DNA of 64,000 nt from the NCBI RefSeq assembly GCF_011759375.1, contig NZ_JAARML010000002.1, positions 1,426,001-1,490,000 on the forward strand, read 5' to 3'. Source of the DNA: Paraflavitalea devenefica. GTDB taxonomy: Bacteria > Bacteroidota > Bacteroidia > Chitinophagales > Chitinophagaceae. The notes below the pieces were generated by a model. It was not told the DNA's origin and ran no database searches. It saw nothing but the letters and a program-made list of their open reading frames with translations. Each line of letters begins with the position of its first letter. The stretch's first letter is position 1. This document shows positions 1 to 8,674 of this stretch, piece by piece. Position numbers and translations under genes: made by a program.

Positions 1-162
1 AAATTCCGGTTGAAGAAAATTGGATGGACAGCTTTCTTTGATGTTGTAAATGTGCTGAACAGGTTCAATGAAAGCTCCGCCCTCTTTCAGCCGCTTACAG
101 GAAAAACTTATTTTCTCGGCCTTGCCGTGTTCCCGACTTTTGGCATGCGGATGGACTTTTAA
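1..162 (+). CDS. TonB-dependent outer membrane receptor, C-terminal fragment
   Basis: An open frame enters from the left edge and ends at TAA after 53 visible codons. The fragment contains the stretch FFDVVNVLNRFNE and ends in MRMDF. A 'nvlN.fn' strand near the end and a final aromatic residue are typical of the last beta-strands of TonB-dependent barrels, where the terminal Phe is the barrel-assembly signal. The start, plug and any signal peptide lie outside the window, so substrate and subfamily cannot be given. Its stop overlaps the stop of the convergent NAD(P)-binding gene by 4 bp. Confidence 0.6.
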   Translation, partial: KFRLKKIGWTAFFDVVNVLNRFNESSALFQPLTGKTYFLGLAVFPTFGMRMDF

Positions 163-809
163 TTAGATATTTCCACCCGCGAGCAAAAGACCTGTTTATT
201 ATCAATATTGTTTACTATAAAATGGGCCAGGTCAGACCGCCGCAATATCAGCGGGTTGCGGAGATATTCATTGGCCGCAAAGCGGTATTTGCCGGTTATT
301 TCCCCATTTCTTAGCCTGGGTGCCCGCACAATCGTCCAGTTTAGTCGACTTTGCTTCACCACTGCTTCCATTTTTAGCAGGTCCGAAAAATTATTTTTCA
401 AAAGAGGCTGCAGAATATATTTAGTTGCCAGTTTCATTATAAACGGCATGCCCGGTGTAACCTCCACCCCAATTCCCGAAACACATATCAGCCGCGAAAC
501 ATTGTACTTATGCATTGCATGAATAATATTGATCATTCCCATTGAATAGAGTACCGTAGGTTTATTGTTGGTTACGCCGATAGAAGATATTACCACATCA
601 GCCCCCTCCAGTTCATGATCAAAGCTTGCCGGATATAATACATCTCCCTTTGATATTTTCAGGCTGGAATATGCTATTGATGCATGACATTCCTGCTGGA
701 TCGTGACCACATTCCTGGCCACTGCTGTCACATCATATCCTTTTGCTAATGCCTGCTTAACTGCTAAAAGCCCCGTTCCACGCGAGGCTCCAAGAATAAC
801 AATTTTCAT
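159..809 (-). CDS. NAD(P)-binding, NmrA/atypical-SDR-like protein
   Basis: A 216-residue cytosolic protein that starts with a Rossmann nucleotide-binding motif, GASRGTG, at residues 7-13 directly after the first beta-strand (MKIVIL). Later segments (ADVVISSIG, near residue 70, and NWTIVRAPRL, near residue 157) match the second strand cluster and the 'tivRp..l' segment of NAD(P)H-binding NmrA/atypical short-chain dehydrogenases. The classical YxxxK pair is not obvious, so it may act as a redox sensor or a reductase of unknown substrate. The gene is convergent with the receptor fragment at the left edge; its promoter must lie in the 261-bp gap shared with the FecR gene. Confidence 0.65.
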   Translation of the reverse strand: MKIVILGASRGTGLLAVKQALAKGYDVTAVARNVVTIQQECHASIAYSSLKISKGDVLYPASFDHELEGADVVISSIGVTNNKPTVLYSMGMINIIHAMHKYNVSRLICVSGIGVEVTPGMPFIMKLATKYILQPLLKNNFSDLLKMEAVVKQSRLNWTIVRAPRLRNGEITGKYRFAANEYLRNPLILRRSDLAHFIVNNIDNKQVFCSRVEISN

Positions 810-1070
810 AATACTTTTTACATACTGAGACAGAACAACATCCTGTTTTGTGACATCTTACGGCCAGTTCTCCATTATGGCATCATTAGTATGATCTGCA
901 TTATGTTTTTTTTGATTCTTGCACTATTCGCATCCCTCAAACAAGTACACATTAATAGGGCAGCTACTATTGCAATCGTTTGCGTTCCCTTTTTTAAAAA
1001 ATAGTTAAGTTTTTCTTGGGTAAAAATCCCTTGTACCTGCTTCTTATTAGTAAAGCCTTAACCTCATTTT

Positions 1071-2294
1071 ATGAATCCCGGAACAAATCAAATTGAAGCA
1101 TTATTGTCCGATGAATCGTTTTTGAAGTATTGCGGAGGCGATGAGCAGGAAAAGCTGTATTGGGAAAGTCAACTTCAGCAAAACCCGGCATTAAGCAAGC
1201 AGGCAGAACAGGCCAGGAAATTGTATGAGCTGGTGAAAGCCGAGCTGGTGGATGTGCCCGCCGAAACCGAACGATTCAGGACGTATATCCAGGAATATAT
1301 TTCAGCTAACGGCAGGCATTATGAAAACCAACCGCCGGTAATTCACATGCCAGTGAGGCGTAAAGTATGGATGTGGACAGCCGTGGCGATCCTTGGTTTT
1401 ATGCTGGGCGCCGGCGGTTATTTATTGTACCTGGATAAGCCTGCCACGGGGACTGCCCGGCCTGCACAACAAAAAGGACAGCTCAATAATGATGTGGCCC
1501 CGGGTGGCAATAAAGCGGTGCTTACGCTGGCAGATGGTTCGCAGATCGTACTGGATAGTGCTGATAACGGAACGCTATCGCAACAAGGCAATGTAAAAGT
1601 GATCAAATTAAACAGTGGCCAGTTGTCGTACCAGCAAACAGCTAAACCGGTGACAGCCGTGCTTTATAATACAGTAAGCACGCCCAGGGGCGGACAATAT
1701 AAGATCATGCTTGCTGATGGTACGGTTGTATGGTTAAATGCTGCCTCTTCTATCCGTTATCCGGCTGCTTTTGCAGGCAATGAGCGAAGGGTAGCCATCA
1801 CCGGTGAAGCTTATTTTGAAGTTGTAAGAAATGCAGCCATGCCTTTTAAGGTGGATGTACAAGGGATGGAAATAGCCGTGCTGGGCACTCATTTTAATGT
1901 TAACAGCTACGATGATGAACCCAGTATCCGAACCACACTTATAGAAGGAGCTGTTTCGATAAAACAGCAGGCGGCTGTTGCTTTTATGAAGCCCGGTGAA
2001 CAGGTGCAGGTGACAAAGGCCGGCGAGATGAAAACGATACCGCATGCCAATGTAGAAGCAGCTATTGCCTGGAAAAACGGCCTGTTCCAATTTAACCATA
2101 CCAGCCTGGATGAAGTATTGCGCCAATTAGTAAGGTGGTATGATGTGGAAGTTGAATTTCAGGGGAAGTCACCCACACAGCGGTTTGGCGGTGAGATACC
2201 GATGGACAGCGATCTCTCTGAGGTTTTAAAGATATTAAACTATAGCAGGGTAAAATTTTCGATCGAGCACAAAAAAATTATTATAAGATCTTAA
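1071..2294 (+). CDS. FecR family anti-sigma factor
   Basis: A 407-residue inner-membrane protein. The cytosolic N-terminal part (residues 1-95) is the sigma-binding region, one membrane helix spans about 99-121, and the periplasmic part holds a FecR domain (about 200-295, with LADGTVVWLNAASSIRYP and GEAYFEV) and a C-terminal DUF4974-like domain (about 335-405, LFQFNHTSLDEVLRQL). In this family the protein senses a loaded STN-type TonB receptor and releases an ECF sigma factor. The next gene is exactly such an STN-SusC. The ECF sigma gene that normally lies immediately upstream is absent: the preceding 261 bp are non-coding. The partner sigma must be encoded elsewhere or has been lost. Confidence 0.9.
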   Translation: MNPGTNQIEALLSDESFLKYCGGDEQEKLYWESQLQQNPALSKQAEQARKLYELVKAELVDVPAETERFRTYIQEYISANGRHYENQPPVIHMPVRRKVWMWTAVAILGFMLGAGGYLLYLDKPATGTARPAQQKGQLNNDVAPGGNKAVLTLADGSQIVLDSADNGTLSQQGNVKVIKLNSGQLSYQQTAKPVTAVLYNTVSTPRGGQYKIMLADGTVVWLNAASSIRYPAAFAGNERRVAITGEAYFEVVRNAAMPFKVDVQGMEIAVLGTHFNVNSYDDEPSIRTTLIEGAVSIKQQAAVAFMKPGEQVQVTKAGEMKTIPHANVEAAIAWKNGLFQFNHTSLDEVLRQLVRWYDVEVEFQGKSPTQRFGGEIPMDSDLSEVLKILNYSRVKFSIEHKKIIIRS

Positions 2295-2349
2295 AACTGG
2301 TATAAGTAGGTAGAAAGTAAAAGTTTTAAAGGCTGATCCAAAAAAAAGC

Positions 2350-2373
2350 CCGTCCCGATAGCTATCGGGACGG
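2350..2373 (-). terminator. Perfect palindrome with T-tract on the minus strand
   Basis: A 24-bp perfect palindrome (core CCCGATAGCTATCGGG) lies between the FecR and SusC genes. Read on the minus strand it is followed by eight T (A8 at 2340-2347 on the plus strand), the form of an intrinsic terminator. No minus-strand gene ends here, so it would stop only antisense transcripts. It may instead be a dispersed palindromic repeat. On the plus strand it lacks a T-tract and could only pause or stabilise the fecR transcript. Confidence 0.5.
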
Positions 2374-2379
2374 AGCAAA

Positions 2380-2403
2380 CCAGGAGTGCGGGAACACTCC
2401 TGG
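2380..2403 (+). repeat. Second hairpin in the FecR-SusC spacer
   Basis: An 8-bp stem, CCAGGAGT paired with ACTCCTGG, around an 8-nt loop sits 6 bp after the larger palindrome. No T-run follows. Together the two hairpins fill most of the 161-bp spacer before susC and could act as mRNA stabilisers or processing signals. Confidence 0.35.
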
Positions 2404-2455
2404 CGAAATTCCTGGGTCAACCTGAAAAACGAATCCGGTAAGACTGTTTTATTCA

Positions 2456-5400
2456 TTGTTCAACCCAAAACTCAAAGGTATGCATTTCAAGGCTCCTTGC
2501 CAACCCCGGCATGTCATGCCGGGGCCTATCACCAAAACACTGCTTGTTATGAAATTAACAGCAATCTTTCTATTGGCCACTGCCCTGCAGGTAAGCGCCA
2601 CCGGGTTCTCCCAAAAAGTAAGCTTATCCCTAAAGGATGCTTCCCCGGAAAGAGTATTTCGTGAAATCAAAAAGCAAACAGGGTATGTATTTTTTTATGA
2701 TGAGGATGTTTTGCAAAAGACTGAAAAGGTAAGCATTCACGTGCAGAATGTTACGCTGGAAGAGGCGCTTGCCCTCATTTTAAAAAAACAGCCGCTGGAG
2801 TACAATATTATCAAAAGGACCATTGTATTGCGGCTAAAAGCACCCTACACCGAAGTAAAAGAAATAAGTCCGCCACCCCTTTTGCCTGTTAAGGGAAAGG
2901 TAACTGATGAAAATGGCAATCCGCTGCCGGGCGCCACGGTAAAAGTAAAAGGATCTTCTTTAAAGGAACATGTTTCACTGACCAATACAGCAGGAGAGTT
3001 TTCACTGAATGTTCCGGCTGATGCCGTGCTGGAAGTTTCTTACGTTGATTTTGTAACACAGGAAATAAGCGTGAGCGGGCAAAGGGATTTTCATGTACAG
3101 TTGAAAAAGGCCGACAAAGGAATGGATGAAGTGGTGGTGGTTGGATTTGGCACACAGAAGAAAGCCAGCGTGGTGGGCGCTGTACAATCTATTAAACCGG
3201 CAGAGCTCCGGTTGCCCAGCAGCCAGCTATCCAACTCTTTTGCCGGAAGGTTGGCAGGGGTAATCGCTTATCAACGTACAGGCGAACCCGGCGCCGACGG
3301 GTCGTCCTTTTATATCCGCGGCATTTCCACCTTCAGTGGCGCTACGAACCCGCTGATCGTACTGGATGGTGTTGTAGTCAACGCAGGTGAATTAAATGCC
3401 CTGGCGCCGGAAGTCATTGAAAGCTTTTCTATCCTTAAAGATGCTACGGCTACTGCGGTGTATGGGTCAAGAGGGGCCAATGGGGTAATGATCGTGACCA
3501 CCAAAAGGGGGCGGAATATTGATAAACCCCGTGTGAACATCCGCATCGAAAATTCGGTGTCTACCCCCACCACTGTTCCTGAATTTGCAGATGGGGCCCG
3601 TTTCATGGAGCTCTATAATGAAGCGGTAACCGGCCGTGGTACCGGTGAAATACCCTACTCCAAAGATAAAATTGAGGGTACAAGAGCAAAACTTGATCCT
3701 TATTTATTTCCGGATGTGGACTGGTATGATGAAATGTTCAAGCCCTATGCCATGAATCAAACTGTGAATATTAACGTGATGGGTGGAGGGCAGAAAGTGG
3801 ATTATTTTTTGAGCGCCACCCTGAATAATGATAATGGGGTATTAAGAAAATTAAATGTGAACAGCTATGATAATAATATCAATGTAAAAAGGTATTCTTT
3901 TCAGAACAACATCCATGTTGATTTTACCAAAAGCACATCGTTGTCGCTAAAGCTCAATTCATTTCTTCGTGATTACCATGGACCGTCTGTAAGTCCTCAA
4001 ACTATTTTTGGACAGGTAATGGGTGCTAACCCGGTAGATTTCCCGCTGATGTTTCCCAGCGAGGAGGGCAGCAAGAGCATCCGGTTTGGCGGTAAGAGCG
4101 GTGGCCGTTTCAATGATGGCTTCATCAACCCCTTTGCCGAAATGCAAAAAGGGTATACTGATAATTTCCAAAGTTCGATCACGGCGGTTGTAGACGGACA
4201 ACAAAAACTGGATCTCGTTACCAAAGGGCTTTCGTTCAAAGCCCTGGCATCGTTTAAGAACTGGAGCAATGGTGGCACCACCAGGGAAAGAGGCGTGAAC
4301 CAATACCAGGCCTCCAATATTGTCAAAAAACCTGATGGCACTTTTACTTATGATATTACAAGAGTAGGGACCGTTCAAAATGAAGTGTTGTCGACATCCG
4401 GAAGTACAAGCGGGGACCGGCAGATCTATTTTCAGACCTCCTTTGATTATAACAGAACATTTGGGCCACATACTGTAAGCGGGTTGTTCTTATACAATCA
4501 GCAGGAGTTTAGTAATAACGGCTCTACCACGCTTATCGGCTCCTTACCGAAAAGGATACAGGGGCTGGCAGGAAGGGTAACGTATGCCTTTGATAATACT
4601 TACCTGCTGGAGTTCAATGCAGGCTATAACGGTTCGGAGAATTTTGCCAAAAACCACCGCTATGGTTTATTCCCTTCTGCGGCAGCCGGCTATGTGGTGA
4701 GTAATGAAAAATTCTGGGCGAAAATTGCACCGGTAATAAGCCTGCTGAAATTAAGAGGCTCATGGGGCCTGGTAGGAAATGACCAGATTGGCGGGGACAG
4801 GTTTGTATACCTTTCCGATATCGATCTTGGCGGCCAGGGCTATACTACGGGCATTGGACAGGACTATACCAGGAACGGACCTACGTATAATCGCTTTGCC
4901 AATGAAAATATCACCTGGGAAGTGGCAGAAAAAGTGAACCTGGGTATCGACCTTCAGTTGTTCAATAAAATAAATATTGTGTTCGATATTTTCCGGGAGA
5001 ACAGGTCTGACATATTCCTGCAAAGACAGGGTATCCCGGATTTCCTGGGCACACAGGGCACAAGTGTATATGGAAATCTTGGGAAGGTACGCAACGAGGG
5101 ATTCGATGCATCCTTGGATTATTCGGGCAAGATCAACAAGGACCTGTCTTTTACTGTGAAAGGAACTTTCACCTATGCGCACAATACGGTATTGGACTAT
5201 GACGAACCGGCATTCTATAAGTATAAAAACCTTTCCCGCATAGGGTATCCGGTCAATTCGCTACTCGGCTACTCGGCTCACCGCTTGTTTATTGACCAGG
5301 CTGAAGTTGATGCAAGCCCTTTGCAACAGATCGGTGGTTTTGTTACCGGTGGGGATATTAAATACTTTGACGTCACCAACCACATTGATGGGTTAAATAT

Positions 5401-5893
5401 GATCAACAGCGATGACCGCATCCGCATGGGTTATCCAACAGTGCCCGAAATTGTATATGGCTTCGGGGCTTCTTTCCGCTACAAGAAGTTTGATGTATCA
5501 TTTTATTTCCAGGGTGTGGCCAGAACATCGTTTTTCCTGAGCGGGTTCCATCCATTCGGTACGAGTGACATACGCAATGTATTAACCTTCATTGATGAAG
5601 ATCACTGGAGCCCTAAAAATCCCGATATCTGGGCAAGCTATCCCAGGCTGAGTAAGCTGGAGAATCCCAATAATACGGCCAACTCTTCCTATTGGCTGAG
5701 AGACGGATCTTTTCTGAAGCTCAGGAATGCGGAAATAGGATACAACCACAAGTTTCTCAGGGTGTACCTGAGCGGATATAATTTATTGACCTTTTCAAAG
5801 TTCAAGCTCTGGGACCCGGAGCAGGGTGGCGGGAATGGTTTGGGGTATCCCACACAAAAAGTAGTGAATGTAGGTGTTCAAATGGGATTCTAA
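2456..5893 (+). CDS. SusC/RagA-type TonB-dependent receptor with STN domain
   Basis: A 1145-residue outer-membrane transporter that takes up oligosaccharides or similar ligands with its SusD partner. Order: long N-terminus with a hydrophobic signal (MKLTAIFLLATALQ from residue 32), STN domain (about 50-118, QKVSLSLKDASPERVF), CarboxypepD_reg-like beta-sandwich (about 145-225), TonB box/plug (EVVVVGFGTQKKASVVGAV; SILKDATATAVYGSRGANGV) and a 22-strand-type barrel ending in Phe. The STN domain implies transduction to the FecR protein just upstream. Start codons at residues 1, 9, 21 and 32 are all possible; 21 or 32 gives a more normal signal peptide. The SusD gene follows 12 bp later. Confidence 0.93.
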   Translation: MFNPKLKGMHFKAPCQPRHVMPGPITKTLLVMKLTAIFLLATALQVSATGFSQKVSLSLKDASPERVFREIKKQTGYVFFYDEDVLQKTEKVSIHVQNVTLEEALALILKKQPLEYNIIKRTIVLRLKAPYTEVKEISPPPLLPVKGKVTDENGNPLPGATVKVKGSSLKEHVSLTNTAGEFSLNVPADAVLEVSYVDFVTQEISVSGQRDFHVQLKKADKGMDEVVVVGFGTQKKASVVGAVQSIKPAELRLPSSQLSNSFAGRLAGVIAYQRTGEPGADGSSFYIRGISTFSGATNPLIVLDGVVVNAGELNALAPEVIESFSILKDATATAVYGSRGANGVMIVTTKRGRNIDKPRVNIRIENSVSTPTTVPEFADGARFMELYNEAVTGRGTGEIPYSKDKIEGTRAKLDPYLFPDVDWYDEMFKPYAMNQTVNINVMGGGQKVDYFLSATLNNDNGVLRKLNVNSYDNNINVKRYSFQNNIHVDFTKSTSLSLKLNSFLRDYHGPSVSPQTIFGQVMGANPVDFPLMFPSEEGSKSIRFGGKSGGRFNDGFINPFAEMQKGYTDNFQSSITAVVDGQQKLDLVTKGLSFKALASFKNWSNGGTTRERGVNQYQASNIVKKPDGTFTYDITRVGTVQNEVLSTSGSTSGDRQIYFQTSFDYNRTFGPHTVSGLFLYNQQEFSNNGSTTLIGSLPKRIQGLAGRVTYAFDNTYLLEFNAGYNGSENFAKNHRYGLFPSAAAGYVVSNEKFWAKIAPVISLLKLRGSWGLVGNDQIGGDRFVYLSDIDLGGQGYTTGIGQDYTRNGPTYNRFANENITWEVAEKVNLGIDLQLFNKINIVFDIFRENRSDIFLQRQGIPDFLGTQGTSVYGNLGKVRNEGFDASLDYSGKINKDLSFTVKGTFTYAHNTVLDYDEPAFYKYKNLSRIGYPVNSLLGYSAHRLFIDQAEVDASPLQQIGGFVTGGDIKYFDVTNHIDGLNMINSDDRIRMGYPTVPEIVYGFGASFRYKKFDVSFYFQGVARTSFFLSGFHPFGTSDIRNVLTFIDEDHWSPKNPDIWASYPRLSKLENPNNTANSSYWLRDGSFLKLRNAEIGYNHKFLRVYLSGYNLLTFSKFKLWDPEQGGGNGLGYPTQKVVNVGVQMGF

Positions 5894-5905
5894 AATTTAA
5901 ATAGT

Positions 5906-7729
5906 ATGAAACTAAAAAATATTGTCCTCTTGTTGTTGGTTGCCGGAGTCATAACAAGCGGGTGTAAAAAATACCTGGATATTGTTCCGGATGAAAGACC
6001 AACGGAAGAAGATGCGTTCAAAGATATATACGCAGCGGAAAACTTTTTGTATTCCTGTTATGCGCCTTTGCCAAATCCAAGGGCAAGTGTTAACTCCATC
6101 GACCTGATGACCACCGATGAAGTGGTAACGGCTTTTGAGCATGAAACATTTGCCCAATTCCCCAAAGGCACGTTTACGGCCTCGAATACAGTCATTTCTT
6201 ATTGGAGTACTTTGTATAAAGGGATCAGGCAGTGTTATATCCTGATCGCCAATGTGGATAAAACGCCCGGCCTGGCTGAGGAAGACAAAGCCCTTTATAA
6301 GGCAGAAGCGAAGTTCCTGATCGGGTATTATCATTTTCTGCTGGTGCGCATGTATGGCCCTATCATTATTCAAAAAGGTGTAGCCGATATTGAAATGCCG
6401 GCATCGGAATATCCTGCCCGTTCCACCTATGACGAGTGTGTGCAATTTATTGGTGATATACTTGATGAAGCGGCCACAGGCCTGCCACCCAAACGGGTGA
6501 CCAGTTCCGAATACGGAAGGGCTACCAGTATTGCCGCCAAGTCGATCAAGGCGCGCATGCTGTTGTATGCCGCATCGCCCCTGTTTAATGGGGGAGGTGG
6601 AAACATGTCCAGTTTTTACGGCAATTTCAAGCGGGCATCAGACGGGCAACAACTGATCAGCAGTACTTATGATAAGGAAAAATGGAAAAAAGCCGCCGAC
6701 GCTGCATTGGAAGCTATCAACCTGGCAGAAGCAAACGGGCATCAATTGTACCATTACAACACGGCAGTAGGTGCTGATTATCCAACAGACCCCATTGAAA
6801 AGGACCTTCGTTTCACTTTTGTAGACAAAAATTCCAATGAAGTAATTTTTGCAGACACACGAAGAGAGGGTGTGTATGATTTTCAGAATAAATCAACTCC
6901 CTTTATTGCCGGTACCTCTTATAATGGCGTTGCCCCGACATTAACCATGCTTGAATCCTTTTACACTAAAAACGGTTTGCCGATAGACAAGGACCCAACC
7001 TATGATTATGGCGGGAGATATAGTGTCGTATCAGGGCCACTTGGCAATACGCTGAGCCTTAACCTGAACCGGGAGCCCCGATTCAACGCCTGGATCGCTT
7101 ACCATAACAGCAATTACGAGATCATCCGCGGCTCCAGCAAATTTGTGAAAATGATGTTCCGGAAAAATGATGCACATGGTATCCAGGGAAGGAGCAATGA
7201 TTATTCACCCACCGGCTACCTGAATAAGAAAGGTGTTCATCCCTTATCTGTTCAGACTTCCTTAAGCGTTACGCAAAACTATCCCTGGCCGGTAGTACGG
7301 CTGGCAGAACTGTACCTTAATTATGCGGAAGCATTGATTGAATACGGAGCTGACCTGACTACAGCAAAGACTTACATTGATAAAGTCCGTACGAGAGCAG
7401 GTATTCCTGCCGTTGATGCAGCCTGGAATGCGATTGGCGGGGCCAATGACCAGGCTACGTTAAGGTCCATTGTAAGACAGGAGCGCACAATAGAGTTTTA
7501 CCTGGAAAATCACCGGTTCTGGGACCTGCGCCGATGGATGATCGCTGAATCTTACCTGGGTGTAAAAGCAAAAGGAATGAATGTACAGGGAACAACCGAT
7601 GCTGACTTCTTTAAGGTGACAGATATTGTGTTTCCCCGCAGCTTCCGTTCTCCTGCCTTTTACCTGATGCCCATTCCTATTGATGAAATAAATAAAAGCG
7701 GCAACCTGGACCAAAATCCCGGCTATTGA
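5906..7729 (+). CDS. SusD/RagB family surface lipoprotein
   Basis: A 607-residue lipoprotein with a lipobox (ITSGCKKYLDIVP; lipidated Cys20) followed by the usual 'CKKyLd..P.....t..d.f' start of SusD proteins. The N-terminal helices (TEEDAFKDIYAAENFLYSCY) and the C-terminal SusD domain (IDKVRTRAGIP; RQERTIEFYLENHRFWDLRRW) are both present and length is normal. SusD caps the SusC barrel at the cell surface and binds the ligand. It lies 12 bp after the STN-SusC gene and is clearly co-transcribed with it. The ligand is not deducible; the discoidin- and propeller-rich downstream genes suggest a complex extracellular glycan or glycoprotein. Confidence 0.93.
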   Translation: MKLKNIVLLLLVAGVITSGCKKYLDIVPDERPTEEDAFKDIYAAENFLYSCYAPLPNPRASVNSIDLMTTDEVVTAFEHETFAQFPKGTFTASNTVISYWSTLYKGIRQCYILIANVDKTPGLAEEDKALYKAEAKFLIGYYHFLLVRMYGPIIIQKGVADIEMPASEYPARSTYDECVQFIGDILDEAATGLPPKRVTSSEYGRATSIAAKSIKARMLLYAASPLFNGGGGNMSSFYGNFKRASDGQQLISSTYDKEKWKKAADAALEAINLAEANGHQLYHYNTAVGADYPTDPIEKDLRFTFVDKNSNEVIFADTRREGVYDFQNKSTPFIAGTSYNGVAPTLTMLESFYTKNGLPIDKDPTYDYGGRYSVVSGPLGNTLSLNLNREPRFNAWIAYHNSNYEIIRGSSKFVKMMFRKNDAHGIQGRSNDYSPTGYLNKKGVHPLSVQTSLSVTQNYPWPVVRLAELYLNYAEALIEYGADLTTAKTYIDKVRTRAGIPAVDAAWNAIGGANDQATLRSIVRQERTIEFYLENHRFWDLRRWMIAESYLGVKAKGMNVQGTTDADFFKVTDIVFPRSFRSPAFYLMPIPIDEINKSGNLDQNPGY

Positions 7730-7750
7730 TCATCACCAAATTAACGACTC

Positions 7751-8629
7751 ATGAAAAAGCTATTATATATCATGCTTGCAGGTTTATTTTTTGCCTGTAC
7801 CAAAGAAGAAGCAGGCCCTGCAACTCCTTCCGACCTCTCAAACCTTACCGGCGAGCCAAGGGTTGGCGGTGTTTTATTAAAATGGAACAAACCGGCAGAC
7901 AGCAATTTTCTCTATGTGGAAGTGCGATACCAGCGGAACGATGAAACAAGGACGGTGAAAGTAAGCCGGTTTACCGACTCTGTATTGATTGATGGCTTGC
8001 TGAATAAATATGAATATTCATTTGAGGTGCAGGCTTTCAATGCCATCAGCGGTAGTCATGCGGGCGGTAAAGTGCTGGCAGTAGGCCCTATAAGGCCTGT
8101 GCGCCGCCCGGTGGCTGTTGCTTATCTCCAGGACCAGTTGACCAAACTCACTGTAACAGACCCTATGATTGAAACCTACACGCAGGAAACATCTGAGGGG
8201 TATAAGCAAAACCTCGTTGACGGCGACAGGCTTACCTATTGGCATACTGCCTGGTCGGCCAATGTTGCCCCCTTACCCCATTGGGTAAAGATCAGTTTTG
8301 CCGAAGCTGCCAAATTGGGCGCTATTAAATATTATTTCAGAAATAATAATACCCAAAGCGGCAGGCCGACACAGTTTTCTGTAGAAACAAGTGAGGACGG
8401 GCTTACCTGGACAAAACAATGGACCTCACAAGCCGGCTTGTCGGTCACTACACCGGTTACAGAAGAAAGGCTGCTGGCGTTTGACAAAAATTATTCTGCT
8501 AAATTTTTCCGCATAAACATTGAAGCCAGCTTTAACAACACTACCTGGATAGCACTTGGTGACATGAGCTTCCACGCCATGGGAGAAAAGATCACTGATC
8601 TTGAAACAGTAGCGGAAGATAATTATTGA
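7751..8629 (+). CDS. Surface lipoprotein with FN3-like and discoidin (F5/8C) domains
   Basis: A 292-residue lipoprotein (lipobox LAGLFFACTKEE). Residues about 25-110 look like a fibronectin-III-type fold (VLLKWNKPADSNFLYVEVRY; YEYSFEVQAFN), as in the DUF4959/DUF4998 proteins that accompany SusCD. Residues about 140-285 form a discoidin-like carbohydrate-binding domain (LVDGDRLTYWHTAW; LPHWVKISF; SVETSEDGLTW). It follows susD by 21 bp and probably is a surface glycan-binding protein (SusE/F position). The discoidin motif 'aiDGd..t.WHt.W' recurs in the two giant proteins downstream, which ties the cluster to one ligand class. Assignment to specific DUFs is from memory of the families and not verified. 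Confidence 0.75.
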   Translation: MKKLLYIMLAGLFFACTKEEAGPATPSDLSNLTGEPRVGGVLLKWNKPADSNFLYVEVRYQRNDETRTVKVSRFTDSVLIDGLLNKYEYSFEVQAFNAISGSHAGGKVLAVGPIRPVRRPVAVAYLQDQLTKLTVTDPMIETYTQETSEGYKQNLVDGDRLTYWHTAWSANVAPLPHWVKISFAEAAKLGAIKYYFRNNNTQSGRPTQFSVETSEDGLTWTKQWTSQAGLSVTTPVTEERLLAFDKNYSAKFFRINIEASFNNTTWIALGDMSFHAMGEKITDLETVAEDNY

Positions 8630-8674
8630 TCTGTTCAGGCGTTCAACAGATTTATTACGCATTAAACTTATGAT

